Source: Dromiciops gliroides
Lineage: Eukaryota; Chordata; Mammalia; Microbiotheria; Microbiotheriidae
Direction: 5' to 3'
Assembly: GCF_019393635.1 (NCBI RefSeq)
Contig: NC_057861.1
Span: 58,760,532-58,824,531, forward strand
DNA: 64,000 bases
Shown here: positions 10,621-21,485 of the stretch, piece by piece
How the letters are laid out: every line of letters starts with the position of its first letter
Numbering within the stretch: position 1 is the stretch's first letter
The notes under the pieces: model-generated
The model's input: only the letters and a program-made list of their open reading frames with translations
What the model was told of the DNA's origin: nothing
Database searches by the model: none
Translations under genes and position numbers: made by a program

Positions 10621-11410
10621 GGCAGGATTGCTTCTGAGAAATTGTTCGTTGGTTTTAATGATTCCTAGCTTTTCTATAGGTCCATCTTTTAACATCCATA
10701 TTCTTACCACTATTGGAAAGCATTTTGGAACTCTGCCCCAAAAGTCATTAAATTATTTCATATGTTTTGATCCATTGATACCAGGCACTTCAAGGCATTC
10801 AAAGCATTTACATCAAAAAAGCGGGGAAGGACCCACAAACATGTTTATAGCAGTATTTTTGTAGTGGTAGTGGCAGTGGTAAGGAACTAGATCCAAAATG
10901 GGTGCCCAGGGGGCAGCTAGGTGGCGCAGTGGATAAAGCACCGTCCCTGAATTTAGGAGTACCTGAGTTCAAATCTGGCCTCAGACACTTGACACTTACT
11001 AGCTGTGTGACCCTGGGCAAGTCACTTAACCCCCATTGCCCCACCCCAAAAAATAAAATTAAAAAACAAAACAGGTGCCCGTTATTTGGGGAATGGCTGA
11101 ACAAATTATGGTAGATAAATGTAATGGGATATATTATGCCATAAGAAATGACAAAAGGGATGGATTGAGAAGGAATGAGGAAGATTGCATGAGTATAGAA
11201 TGCAGTGAGCATAACTGCAACAATTTTTTAATGCCTACAATAATTTTAAAGGAAAACAAGTGTGAAAGACTTGAGTGCTCATCAATGCAGTACCCACTGA
11301 TGACTCCAGAAGAATGATACTTCCTGTCACTTAGTGTAGAGGTGATGAAATATATGTATAAAATGAGACATAGATGTTCAGATCTGAACAATGTATGAAT
11401 TTGTTTTTTT
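10621..11410 (+). mobile_element. L1 3' region (sense), split by a SINE
   Basis: Old L1 C-terminal/3' sequence in sense orientation ('acatgtttatagcagtattt', then after the SINE 'gttatttggggaatggctga' and 'attatgccataagaaatgac'). The SINE at 10908-11072 sits inside it with the short repeat 'ggtgccc' on both sides. Confidence 0.7.
10908..11072 (+). mobile_element. tRNA-derived SINE inside L1
   Basis: Sense copy with an A-rich interrupted tail. The flanks share 'ggtgccc' (about 10901-10907 and 11073-11080), dividing the older L1. Confidence 0.9.
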
Positions 11411-11639
11411 TTTTTTTACTATAGTTATTTGTTATACAGGAGGACTTTTATATTTGGAGAGGGGAATTGCTGGGATCGTGATAGTTATTTTCAGAAAGAA
11501 AAGAGCCTCAGTGAAATAATGAGACAAGTTCAGGTTAAGGTAGAAGAAAGTTCAGAAGAAGATACAGACAAGCAATGCAAAGTTTGTACTACTATGTTAA
11601 ATTTAATTTGTAGGGTTATGAAGCTAGAATCATGTCCAG

Positions 11640-11765
11640 CATCCTCTTGAGGCACCTGAAGTCCAGGGAAGTTAGGTGATTTACCCAGGATCATCTGGGT
11701 AGCAATCCTCAAGAGGGGAGATTTGAACCTGGACTCTTGGACTCCTTGTTTCACTGTAACACTTA
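11640..11765 (-). mobile_element. MIR-like fragment
   Basis: 'gttaggtgatttacccagga' and 'gatttgaacctggactcttg' are antisense MIR text. Diverged. Confidence 0.5.
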
Positions 11766-11933
11766 TACTTGAAACACAAGCTGTACATAATAGAGTCATG
11801 ATTTCATATGCAATCTTTTTCTTTTACATATGTGGAAATGTTTATTTTTTCATGTTGGTCAAGTTCATAATAAACACGAAAATTTAAAAATCTGTGGGTT
11901 TTTTGTTTTGTCTTTTGCTTTTTTGGTGGGTTT

Positions 11934-12074
11934 TGTTGTTTTTGGTGAAGCAATTGGGGTTAAGTGACTTGCCCAGGGTCACACAGCTAGTACATGTCCA
12001 GGGCCGGATTTGAACTCAGGTCCTCCTGAATCCAGGGCCGGTGCTCTATCCACTGCACCACCTAGCTGCCCCTT
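11934..12074 (-). mobile_element. tRNA-derived SINE
   Basis: Antisense copy with a small internal deletion ('agtacatgtccagggccgga'), ending 'ccacctagctgcccc'. Confidence 0.9.
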
Positions 12075-12424
12075 TGTTTTTATTTTTTTAAAATGAGGAT
12101 TGTGGTTCTCAGTCAAGGAATACTAGAGTCTCTGTTGCATTAAAGTTGCTAATCGTCCAAAGAGCATTGTAGGTTTTGGAATGTTACTTGGGCAAAGTAT
12201 ATGGTAGACATATGTCTGTAACAAGTTACTAATGAGTAACTGTACAAAAAAAGTGGCATAAAGCAGGGCTTCTTAAACTTTTCCCACTCAATGACACTTC
12301 GATGACCCCTTTTTGCCTGAGAAATCCCAGGTATGTAAACATATAAAATAGGTATACCTAACCTTTTACTGTTGCCAAATTTTCGTGACCCACAATTTAG
12401 AAAGCTTTGGTGTAAAGAATATAA

Positions 12425-12785
12425 TCAGAGACAGGTATAATGAGCATTAGGGAGGAAAGGAAAGGCAACAACCCTTCATTGAATACTTACCAAGTGCCAG
12501 GTCCTGTGAAAAAAGACTGGAGGGAAGATACAACTGCAAAGAGAGACAGTTCCTTCCCTCTAGGAGCTGTAAAGGAGACTTAGAAAGAAGAAGGTACCTG
12601 CTTGGTCGTGGTGGTGAAGTCTGGAGAGTCAGAAGCAAGGAGGGGAACGAAGCATGGCTTGTGTGGGCCCATCCCGAAAATAAAGGCTGTACCAGGGTGA
12701 GAAGGCAGTATACTCTAGAAGATAAAGGAAGTTTTAGGGTGAAAAGGTATGTATGTAGAGGACAGCTCTCATCATGTTAAGCAAA
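12425..12785 (-). mobile_element. L2 LINE fragment (antisense)
   Basis: 'cattgaatacttaccaagtg', 'agacagttccttccctctag', then diverged L2-like text. No open frame. Confidence 0.5.
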
Positions 12786-12789
12786 CCTC

Positions 12790-13235
12790 TGGTGGAGGAT
12801 TTTTTTTTAAGAATTTTTATTTTCCCAGATTACATGTAAAAAATTTGAATATCAAATTTTAAAAACTGTGTTCCAATTCTCTTCCTCCCTCCCTCCGCAT
12901 CCCCCTTAAGAACTCAAGCAATTCAATATGAGTTATACATGTGTAGTCATGCAAAACATTTCCACATTAGCCAGGTTGTGAAAGAGAAAAACAAAACTTC
13001 AGATAAAGGAACTAGCAAATTATGCTTCGATCTGTATTCAGTTATCCTTAGTTCTTTCTCTGTAGATGGATTGCATTTTTCATAAGTCCTTCAGAGTTGT
13101 CTTGGATCATTGTATTGCTGAAAATAACTGTCATTCACAGCAGATCATCTTATAATATTGCTGTTATTTTGTATACAGTATATTTCACTTTTGCCTCAGC
13201 TCATGTAGGTCTTTACAGGTTTTTCGTTTTTCTTT
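12790..13235 (-). mobile_element. L1 3' end variant (antisense)
   Basis: A different L1 3' subfamily: 'caatatgagttatacatgtg', 'ttgtcttggatcattgtatt', 'ctcatgtaggtctttacagg'. The SINE at 13244 follows directly. Confidence 0.75.
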
Positions 13236-13243
13236 CTTTTTCT

Positions 13244-13398
13244 TTTTTTTTGTGGGGCAATGAGGGTTAAGTGACTTGCCCAGGGTCACACAGCTGGTAA
13301 GTGTCAAGTCTCTGAGGCTTTGAACTCTTGAGTATTTGAAGTCAGGTCTTCCTGAATCCAGGGCCAGTGCTTTATACACTGCGCCACCTAGCTGCCCC
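13244..13398 (-). mobile_element. tRNA-derived SINE with internal duplication
   Basis: Antisense copy of the 'gggcaatgagggttaag' type. It has extra sequence in the middle (about 13318-13350, 'ctttgaactcttgagtattt') compared with other copies. Confidence 0.9.
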
Positions 13399-13429
13399 CA
13401 TCGTGTTTTTTATAATAGACTACATTAAT

Positions 13430-13565
13430 ATAGTACTTTAAGAGAGATTTCCTTACAATAAACCCATGAGGTTGATTATTGCAACAACAGTAATAGATAA
13501 CATTTATATAGTACCTTATAGCTGACAAAGAATTTTCTTCACAGTAGCCCTGCAAAGTAAGTACC
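13430..13565 (-). mobile_element. MIR/CORE-SINE fragment
   Basis: 'aacatttatatagtacctta' and 'gccctgcaaagtaagtacc' are antisense CORE-SINE text. Confidence 0.5.
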
Positions 13566-13825
13566 ATATCTTTTTCATCATCAGTCAGTCCTCATCTTTA
13601 TCCAATCATCAATCCATCAGTCATCACTGTCATCATCTTACATTACTCCTGCCTTTGCTTCAAAATTTTTTTCAGTTACTATTGCTGTATTTCCCTCCAT
13701 CCTATTTTCTTTCCCCCCATGATATTTACTCTATTTTCTATCTTCTTTCACCCGATCAAAAGTGTTTTGCTTCTGACTGCCCCTCCGCCAATCCACCCTC
13801 CCTACTTTCACCCCTCCCTCCCCCC

Positions 13826-14198
13826 TGTTAAGGGTTAAAATTCTAGCTAAACTGTCTAAAATATCTAATGAGTGGTCGCCAATAAATTATAAGCTTTAGC
13901 AAGAGTTAGACTTTTAAGCATTTATTAAGGAGAATAAGAATTTGGTAAAGAGAGAGAGAAAGGCCTAGATTCCTATCTATTAAAGGGAGAGCACATTTCT
14001 AACTCCCTCCTCCACCAGAGTCCAGAGGAAAGAGCACGAGACTGAGCGCCAGTCTCTTCCTTCCTCCTCCCACTAGTCCGCGTCACTTCCTGACTCCTGA
14101 AGAAAAGACTCCTGGTCTTGCCCTCAAAGACCTTCCCTTCATGGGCAGAACTCTTCTACAGTAAGTATCCAGCAGGTGGCGTTATTCCAATCGTTACA
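13826..14198. mobile_element. Solo LTR, family 2, complete
   Basis: 373 bp, TGTTAAGG...CGTTACA, flanked by CCCC on both sides (13822-13825 and 14199-14202), a 4-bp duplication. It contains 'ccaataaattataagcttta'. A second, truncated copy lies about 550 bp downstream. No internal retroviral genes. Confidence 0.7.
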
Positions 14199-14376
14199 CC
14201 CCACTTATTCCCTTCCCCTCTGGCTTTCCTGCAGGGTTAGATAGATTGATTACCCAATTGATTATGTATGTTATTCCCTCTTTGAGCCAATTCTGATGAA
14301 AGGCCCACTCATCATCCCCCCACCCCCCCACATACACACACCTCCCCCATCTTCCCCTCCACTCCATAAACTTTTT

Positions 14377-14521
14377 TTTTTTTTTTAGTGAGGCAATTGG
14401 GGTTAAGTGACTTGCCCAGGGTCACACAGCTAGCAAGTGTTAAGTGTCTGAGGCCGGATTTGAACTCAGGTACTCCTGACTCCAGGGCCGGTGCTCTATC
14501 CACTGTGCCATCTAGCTGCCC
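14377..14521 (-). mobile_element. tRNA-derived SINE with TSD
   Basis: Antisense copy of the 'aattggggttaag...gactccag' type. Perfect 15-bp duplication 'ctccataaacttttt' at 14362-14376 and 14522-14536. Confidence 0.94.
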
Positions 14522-14750
14522 CTCCATAAACTTTTTCTTGCTTCTTTTTTGTGAGATACTTTATCCCATTCCATCTCTCCCTTTCCCTTTCTCCTAGTCC
14601 ATTCTGGTGGAGGATTTATCAGAAGAAAAGGGAACTAGAAAGGACGAGAATGAATAAGCCTACTATGTGCCAGAACCTGAGCTAAACCCTTCTGAAACAA
14701 ACATTTAATTCAAATTTGAACTCAGGACTTCCTGGTTTGAAGCCCAACAC

Positions 14751-14985
14751 TGTATTAAGGGGCTAAAATTCTACCTGATCTGTCTAAAATACCTTATGAG
14801 TGGTTGCCAATAAATTATAAGCTTTAGCAAGAGTTAGACTTTTAAGCATTTATTAAGGAGAATAAGAATTTGGTGAAGAGAAAGAGAGAGGCCTAGATTC
14901 ATCTATCTATTAAAGGGAGAGTGCATTTCTAGCTCCCTTCTCCACCTGAGTCCTGAGGAAAGAGCGAGAGAGCCAGCCTCACCCC
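14751..14985. mobile_element. Solo LTR, family 2, truncated
   Basis: Starts 'tgtattaagg' and is closely similar to the first ~200 bp of the LTR at 13826 through 'ccaataaattataagcttta' and 'gcatttattaaggagaataa'. The right end is lost. Confidence 0.7.
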
Positions 14986-14989
14986 CTCT

Positions 14990-15480
14990 TCCCCCCACAA
15001 GCATCTTTAGATGGCTGAATGTTGTTAGGTCGCTTGAGTTTGGCTAGAAACATTATACAGTATCATAAGATGGACCCAGGAAAATTACTAAAAAACTACT
15101 GATGTGGTTATGCTCTTAGAGATGGCAACATAGCATTGTGGATAGATCTCCTTCACTGGATAGCTTTGTGATCCTGTTCAAACCTCGTCACTTCTCAGGG
15201 CCTATGTGCTTAGCACAGCTCCTGGCAGGCACAGGAAAGGTAAAGGTATTATTAAATAATAAGTGAATAAAAGAGTGAATAAATGAAACATTAAGCGCTT
15301 GCAATGGGCAGAGCACCATGCTAAGCACTAGGGATCTAAAAAGAAAAATCAGATGGCACCTGTTTTCAAGGAGCTCACATTCTAGTGGGAGACAACATAT
15401 CTAGGAGGGTTCAACTGCAAACCTGCAAGCTGCAAAAAAGATCCTGTGGTCCTTAGCAACAAAAGCAGATGGTGATACCT
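14990..15480. other. Unassigned sequence with an antisense L2 end
   Basis: 15285-15410 carries 'agcaccatgctaagcactag' and 'aaggagctcacattctagtg', an antisense L2 3' end. The remainder is unassigned. Confidence 0.55.
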
Positions 15481-15780
15481 CTACTGTAATGTCATTTAAA
15501 AAAATTTATTTTTTAAATTTATGGAACAAGCATTTTCATAACGTAGTACAATAAAAAGACAATTGTATATGAAACTGTAAATCTATGTACAACTTTCTAT
15601 CCCTTTCAAATATACAACATAATTATCTTGTATATCTCTCTCCCCCATGGCTACCATTAGACACAAATAAGTTTTGTGTATGTGTGTATTATATATTTAT
15701 ACACATATAATTATTCTATACACTTTTATTTATCACTTCTTTCTCTGGATGTAGATAGTATCTTTCTTTCTTTCTTTCTT
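15481..15780 (-). mobile_element. Possible old L1 3' fragment and TTTC repeat
   Basis: AT-rich sequence with L1-like 3' character ('atacaacataattatcttgt', 'ctctggatgtagatagtatc') followed by (TTTC)n at about 15761-15780. Weak assignment. Confidence 0.35.
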
Positions 15781-15925
15781 TTTTTTTTCAGTGAGGCAAT
15801 TGGGGTTAAGTGATTTGCCCAGGGTCACACAACTAGTAAGTGTTAAGTGTCTGAGGCTGGATTTGAACTCAGGTACTCCTGACTCCAGGGCGGGTGCTCT
15901 ATCCACTGCGCCATCTAGCTGCCCT
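15781..15925 (-). mobile_element. tRNA-derived SINE
   Basis: Antisense copy of the 'gtgaggcaattgggg...gactccag' type, ending 'catctagctgccc'. 'gatagt(g/a)tctttc' on both sides (about 15755 and 15925) suggests the target duplication. Confidence 0.92.
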
Positions 15926-16591
15926 GATAGTGTCTTTCAAATGTCATTTCCACAGATAAAATCCTATCAGTTTCTGATGTTGAACCATCTATTTGATAGT
16001 TGTGACGATAGCATGTGTAGGAACAGGTCCAGGCTACCTCTCCACAGGGTTTGCTTCCTATTAAGATGGCTGTTGGCACTGATCTGGAAGCCTTGCTACT
16101 CCCAAGGCCCTTAGGTTCAGCATCCCGGGCAGCTTTCTGTTGGGGTCTGAAGGAAATAGTGACAGTTTGCTTCAGGTGTGCTGGAAATCCAGCCCTATGT
16201 GTGTGCAGTCTGCTGGCAGGTGGTAGGGACAGCTGGCTCCTTCTTCACTGGAGGCCTAGGCTAGAAGCTGCTATTGCCAGAGTTCTTGTGCTTAGTTTCC
16301 TGTTGGTAGCAGTTAATCAGCAGTTTTTACTCTTGGCGTTGAGCAAGGTGGGCCTCTTTCTCCACAGTGATTTCTTCCCTCAATCATGGCTGTGGGGGGC
16401 TGGGTTGGAAGCAGGTCTGGTAGTTTGTGAGACTATCCCTTATCATCAGGGTTTATGGGGAGGTGCTGGTTTAGGTAATAGTGGTTTTTACTTTCATGGC
16501 TCATGATGCTTCCTGTTCCTCCAGAGCGCCCTGCTGCTTCAGCTAGGCTGGCTGTCTTCATGTTTGTTGACTGACTGACAGTTAACTCATT
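15926..16591. other. GC-richer unassigned block with a 151-codon open frame
   Basis: 16040-16520 is richer in G+C than its surroundings and open on + from 16051 to 16506. The translation matches no family I know and is rich in Leu/Ala/Gly without domain signatures. It may be an L1 5'UTR relic. I do not call it a gene. Confidence 0.4.
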
Positions 16592-16733
16592 TTTTTTAAA
16601 AGTGAGGCAGTTGGGGTTAAGTGATTTGCCTAAAGTCACACAGCTAGTAAGTGTTAAGTATCTGAGGCTGGATTTGAACTCAGGTACTCCTGACTCCAGG
16701 GCTGGTGCTCTATCCACTGCACCACCTAGCCCC
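16592..16733 (-). mobile_element. tRNA-derived SINE with TSD
   Basis: Antisense copy with a shortened head ('ccacctagcccc'). 'taactcattttttt' flanks it at about 16581 and 16734. Confidence 0.9.
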
Positions 16734-17067
16734 TAACTCATTTTTTAATCAGTGAATATTTGTACTACTCAACTTACAGCTTTGCTATAAGGAAAGGACT
16801 TGTAGACCGTAAATTTTTATATGAATGTGAAGTTTTGCTATTGTAGGGTTCTTATTATAGGAGACATTTATTGGGTGATTTCCTGCCAGCTACATTGCTT
16901 TTGGACTGCTTTGGAATTTGCATTCATTCTCCCAAAAACTGACCCTCTGATAAGACCCTGTGACTGGAGGGTAGGGCCATGAGCTCCAGGGCTACTATGT
17001 AGCTAGGAACTCAGCATTACTACCAGCTGCACTTCTCCATCATACTCCTGTGCCTTTCTTTCTTCTT

Positions 17068-17531
17068 TGTGGGGACCAATTTTTAATTGGGGAGTGTTAG
17101 CTAAGCGGCTTGCCCTAATATTGGGATAAGGAAGGAGACCGGCAGCCAACCTCAAAATAGAACAGGATATATTTGAACAAGAATGAACTTTAAAAAAACC
17201 CCACAAACAGGAGTGGGGCTGTCGCCTTCCAGCTTCCATCGAGAATGGCCAATTTTCTTCCCCCTTCCCAGCAAACCCCAGCAGCCCCCAACCAATGAGG
17301 TCGCTGCTCTGACAGTCACATGGCTGCCTTCACTAGGCTTCCAATCATTATAATTTTGCCAGGCTCATGTAGGCAAAAGAGTGGTGAGGTGCCAGCACCA
17401 TGGCGATGGCTAAAACCAATAGGTGGAGCACTGCCCCAAAGGCCAGTGCCCTTGCTGAGGTTTGGGTTGTTTTAAAATTCTAACCAAAAGATGGGGTCAT
17501 AAAAACCTCAAATAGCAATTAATTCTTTACA
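17068..17531. mobile_element. Solo LTR, family 1, reference copy
   Basis: 464 bp, TGTGGGGACC...TCTTTACA, the same ends as the LTR at 7101. Flanks are tctt/cctt (4 bp, one mismatch). It lacks the inverted insertion seen in the other copy, reading straight through 'catgtaggcaaaagagtgg'. Confidence 0.78.
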
Positions 17532-17539
17532 CCTTCTTT

Positions 17540-17665
17540 CAACTCTTTCATCTCCCCATTGGATGGTAAACTCCTTGAGGGCAAGGACTTTCTTTATTTG
17601 CACCCCCCAGCCTTTAGCACAATGTCTAAAACATAGTAGGCACTTAATAAAAATGTACTGACTTT
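17540..17665 (+). mobile_element. L2 3' end
   Basis: 'aactccttgagggcaaggac' and 'catagtaggcacttaataaa' are the hallmark L2 3' end. Confidence 0.75.
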
Positions 17666-17824
17666 TTGGGAGAAGAGTTACCAGCTGCCATAGAGGCTAG
17701 ATGTGTTATAGCAGGTATATCAGGTTTTGGAACATTATAACTATTGACTGTATTTACAGTGAGCCATATAATCAGAGCCAATGTGTCATAATGTTTAGAG
17801 AGCTAGCCTTGGGTTGTTCAAGAC

Positions 17825-18190
17825 ATTTTTGGTTATTTTTTTAAAATTAAAAATCCTTTTTAAATTTTAGTTAGCCAGGATCTACCTTCTTTCTGACACT
17901 CTCTCCCCCCAAGTGAGAACAGAACAAAAACAAAACCTATTACAGATATGTATAGTCAATCAAAATACATTTCCACATTTGCCATGACCAAAAAAAAAAT
18001 TGTCTCATTCTGTATTTTTGGTCCTTTACCTCTGTGTTAGGAGGCGGATAGCCTGTTTATTAGTCCACTGGAATCCTAAGTAGTCATTATGGTTACATCA
18101 CATTTATATGCTGTAACTCATTCATCCGTTCCCCCAGTTCATGGTCAAATTCTTATTCTTTACCAGTTAAAAAGTTTGTTTTCCTTGGGA
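17825..18190 (-). mobile_element. Old L1-type 3' fragment (antisense)
   Basis: 'tttccacatttgccatgacc' and 'taactcattcatccgttccc' fit a diverged L1 3' subfamily. Moderate confidence only. Confidence 0.5.
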
Positions 18191-18369
18191 TTAAATTGTC
18201 CCTTAATCTCTTCTCTCCTTCTTTCCTTTTTCTTTGCTGAGTGAAATGCATTTCTGTACCCAAGTGTGTATATGTGTATTCTTTCATCTTTTCTTCTCTC
18301 CCTTTCTTTCCATTCTCTTCTTTTTTTTCCTGAGTTCTTGTTTATTTTTTTTTCTTTTAGCAACAAACA

Positions 18370-19035
18370 TTTATTTTATTTTTCTAGTTACATGTAAGGG
18401 TAGTTTTCAACATTCATTTTCCTAAAATTTAGAGTTCCAAATTTTTCTCCCTCTCTTTCCTCCCCCCTCCACAAGATTGTAACCAGGCTATATATGTACA
18501 ATCCACAGATGTTCTTTTTATTCAGTTCTTTCTATGGGGGTGGATAGTAAGCTTCCTCATTAGTTCCTTGGGATTATCTTGGAACACTGCATTGTTGAGA
18601 GTAAAGTCATTCACAATTGCTCATTGAACAGTATTGCTGTCACTGTGCACAATGTCCTCCCAGCTCTGCTCACTTCACTATACATCCATGTTAGTCTTTC
18701 CAGGTTTTTCTGGGATCATCCTGTTTGTCATTTCTTTTTTTTTTTTTTTTTTTTGGTGGGGCAATGAGGGTTAAGTGACTTGCCCAAGGTTACACAGCTA
18801 GTGTTAAGTGTCTGAGGCGGGATTTGAACTCAGGTCATCCTGAATCCAGGGCTAGTGCTTTATCCACTGGGCCACCTAGCTGCCCCCTGTTTGTCATTTC
18901 TTATAGCACAAAACCATTCCACCACAATCATAGAGCACAGCTTCTTCCATCATTCCTCAATTGATGGACATTCCCTTGATTCCCAATTCTTAGCCTCCAC
19001 AAAGAGTTGCTATATTTTTGTACAGTTTTCCCCCC
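18370..19035 (-). mobile_element. L1 3' end split by a SINE
   Basis: 'agttacatgtaagggtagtt', 'ggctatatatgtacaatcca', 'tgttagtctttccaggtttt', then after the SINE 'cctcaattgatggacattcc'. Confidence 0.85.
18736..18886 (-). mobile_element. tRNA-derived SINE inside L1 3' end
   Basis: Antisense copy with long T-run. 16-bp flanks 'ctgtttgtcatttctt' at about 18720-18735 and 18886-18901 place it precisely inside the L1. Confidence 0.93.
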
Positions 19036-19039
19036 TTTT

Positions 19040-19571
19040 CTCTTTTTCTTGATTACTATTGTTAGCTGTTTACCTTCTCCATGATATTTATTCTATTATC
19101 CTTCTTCTTTCATCCTATCACTCTTCAAAAGGGATTTGCTTTTGTCTGTCCCCTGCCCCAATCTGCCCTTCCTTCTTTTGCCCCTCTCTCTTTATCCTCT
19201 TCCCCTCCAATTTTCCTGAAGGGTTAGAGAGATTACTCCACCCAATTGAGTGTGTACATTATTATCTCCTGGAGCCAATTCTAATGAGATTGAGGTCTTT
19301 GAGCCAATTCTGATGAGTGTTAGGCTCATTTACTGCCCAGATTAAATAGATTACTCTACCCAGTTGGGTGTGTCTGTTAGTCCCCCCTTGAGGCAACTCT
19401 GATGAGTTTATGGTCTTTGAGCTTTTCTGATGAGTGTGAAATTAATTTACTGCCCTGCTCCTCTCCCATCTCTTCCCCCACTCTATAAGCCTTTTCCTGT
19501 TTCTTTCTTGTAGGATTTCACCTCTGCCCATTCCCCTCACCCCTAAATTTAACCCTAAAGATGTCATTATG
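19040..19571 (-). mobile_element. L1 region next to ORF1 (antisense)
   Basis: 'gatatttattctattatcct', 'ctggagccaattctaatgag', 'gagtttatggtctttgagc'. It adjoins the L1 ORF1 remnant to its right and matches 13640-14600. No open frame of note. Confidence 0.5.
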
Positions 19572-19690
19572 GGGTAGCTAGGTGACACAGTGGACAAAGC
19601 ATCACCCCTGGACCCAAGGGGATCCCAGCCAAAATCCAGCCTCAGACACAAGACAGTCACCCACTGTACGACCCCAGGCATGTCCCCTAA
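19572..19690 (+). mobile_element. Diverged tRNA-derived SINE
   Basis: Sense head 'ggtagctaggtgacacagtg' followed by 'cctcagacacaagacagtca' and 'ctaactccaattt'. It is C-rich and clearly changed relative to the common type. Confidence 0.75.
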
Positions 19691-19789
19691 CTCCAATTTT
19701 TTAGAGTTCTTTAGGGTCTTGTATTTGAAAGTCAAATTTGCCATTCATTTCAGGTCTTTTCTTTTTTCTTTCTTTCTCTTTCTCTTTTT

Positions 19790-19953
19790 TTTTTCTTTTT
19801 TCTTTTTTTTTTTTTGGTGAGTCAATTGGGGTTAAGTGACTTGCCCAGGGTCACACAGCTAGTAAGTGTTAAGTGTAACGAGGCTGTATTTGAACTCAGG
19901 TCCTCCTGAATCCAGGGCCAGTGCTCTATCCACTGTGCCACCTAGCTTCCCTC
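19790..19953 (-). mobile_element. tRNA-derived SINE inside L1 ORF1
   Basis: Antisense copy with T/C-rich tail (19765-19815). 'aggtctttt' occurs on both sides (about 19753 and 19966). Confidence 0.9.
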
Positions 19954-20037
19954 GGTTTAGGTCTTTTCATCACAAATATCTGAAAGTCCTCTTTTCCATT
20001 AAAGTCCCATTTTTTTCCTCTGAAAGATTATGCTCAG

Positions 20038-20200
20038 GGCAGCTAGGTGGCATGGTGGGTAAAGCACCGGCTCTGGATTCAGGAGTACCTGAGTTCAAAT
20101 CTGGCCCCAGACACTTGACACTTAACTAGCTGTGTGACCCTGGGTAAGCCCCTTAAACCTCATTGCCCTGTGGCGCGCCCCCCCCCCCCCAAAAAAAAAA
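20038..20200 (+). mobile_element. tRNA-derived SINE inside L1 ORF1 with TSD
   Basis: Sense copy with an unusual (C)n then (A)n tail at 20178-20200. Perfect 15-bp duplication 'aaagattatgctcag' at 20023-20037 and 20201-20215. Removing one copy restores the L1 ORF1 text. Confidence 0.95.
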
Positions 20201-20690
20201 AAAGATTATGCTCAGTTTTGCTGGGTAGGTGATTCTTGGTTGTAATCTCAATTCCTTTGCCCTCTGGAATATCATATTCCATGCCCTCTGTTCCTTTAAT
20301 GTAGAAGCTGCTAGATCTTGTGCTATCCTGCCTGGGGTTCCACAGTACTTGAATTCTTTCTTTTTGGCAGCTTGCAATATTTTCTCTTTGACCTGAGAGC
20401 TCTGGAATTTGGCTATAATATTCCTAGGAGTTTTCCTTTTGGGATCTCTTTCTGGAGGTGATTGGTGGATTCTTTCAATTTCTATTTTAGCTGCTTCTTC
20501 TAGAATTTCAGGGCAATTTTCCCTGAGAATATCTTGGAAGATGGTGTCTACGCTCTTTCCTTGATCATGGTTTTCAGGAAGACCAATAATTTTCAAATTA
20601 TCTCTCCTGGACCTATTTTCCAGGTCAGCAGTTTTTCCCAGAAGATATTTCACATTGCCCTTTATTTTTTTTATTCATTTGGATTTGCTT

Positions 20691-21071
20691 TATTGTGTCT
20701 TGGTTTCTCATAAAGTCACTGGCTTTCATTTGTTTATGTCTTGAATAGCCCTTTTACAGTAATAATTCATTATGAGGGGTGGGGTGGTTTGGGTTCTTTT
20801 GTTTTCCCTGTTTGTCTATTCCTCCATCCTGCCTCCTGCAGCTTTGCACATTCCTGACCTAAGTTTGAGTCTCTGTTAGAGTAGACTACTGCTTAATCAG
20901 CTGACAAGTTCTTTTGTTTTAAAGTTCCACAACTGTAAGCTCCCCTTTGGTATGGAATTCCTGTCTTGGTTTATTTCTCTGCAGATTGGGCTTGATGCTA
21001 GAATTGTGATCCTCCTTTGAGTCTGGGGCCTGAGACAAACAGTTACTGCTTTTGAATTTCCTGCTTTCTCA
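20691..21071. other. Unassigned sequence upstream of the L1 ORF1 relic
   Basis: By position this should be the 5' side of the antisense L1 (ORF1 N-terminus/5'UTR), but I cannot recognise it. Confidence 0.4.
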
Positions 21072-21485
21072 TGTTAACCTGAAAATTAATTAAACAATCA
21101 ATATTTGGGACCTGTCAGAGTGACTACATATGATCCATAAAAAACAAACTCTAGCCATCCCTTTTTGAGGGACCTATCAGAAGGGACCCAAGTTACCAAG
21201 TCATCCATGGACATAACTAGATCCCAATCAAAGAGCTTTAGGAACTCAATCAAACAGGATGTGAGTTCTTAATTTGAGGGACCCTTAACGAACGTTTTTA
21301 TATAATAACATAAAGTTTAGGAAGTAAGCTTGGGAATCTTTAGGAGGGGATAATTTGTTTGGGAGATCAGTCAAAGAAATCAAGAGTCTGGAATTGACAA
21401 AGATTGGTCAGGCCCAGGAAATTCATTGGCCTGGGAATGGAGAATAGGTGAGGATCAATCAGTTCTCAGTAAATTGTGATTATCA
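21072..21485. mobile_element. Solo LTR, family 3
   Basis: Begins TGTTAACCTGAAAATTAATT and ends 'gattatca'. Flanks are ctca/ccca (4 bp, one mismatch). A relative at 48337-48701 shares the start and the block 'ttcattggcctggg'. No internal genes. Confidence 0.7.

Larger units (their letters stand above)
13640..14600 (-). mobile_element. L1-associated region split by an LTR and a SINE
   Basis: 'ccatgatatttactctattt', 'cacccgatcaaaagtgtttt' and, after the LTR, 'ttgagccaattctgatgaaa' match the block at 19040-19500 that adjoins the L1 ORF1 fragment. It is therefore read as antisense L1 (ORF-flanking part). The LTR (13826-14198) and SINE (14377-14521) are inserted in it. Confidence 0.55.
19691..20690 (-). 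pseudogene. L1 ORF1 fossil, split by two SINEs
   Basis: LINE-1 ORF1 encodes an RNA-binding chaperone of the retrotransposon particle. On the minus strand an open stretch of about 150 codons (about 20653 down to 20205) reads LENRSRRDNLKIIGLPENHD, then IERIHQSPPERDPKRKTPRN, REIIAKF-type text (here NIIAKFQSSQVKEKILQAAK) and TYPAKLSII. These are the RRM and C-terminal domain signatures of ORF1p. The N-terminal coiled coil is not recognised to the right. The 3' part is divided by SINEs at 20038-20200 and about 19790-19953, and downstream bits (MANLTFKYKTLKNSKK) resume at 19691-19745. Stops and frame changes make it a relic. Confidence 0.85.
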
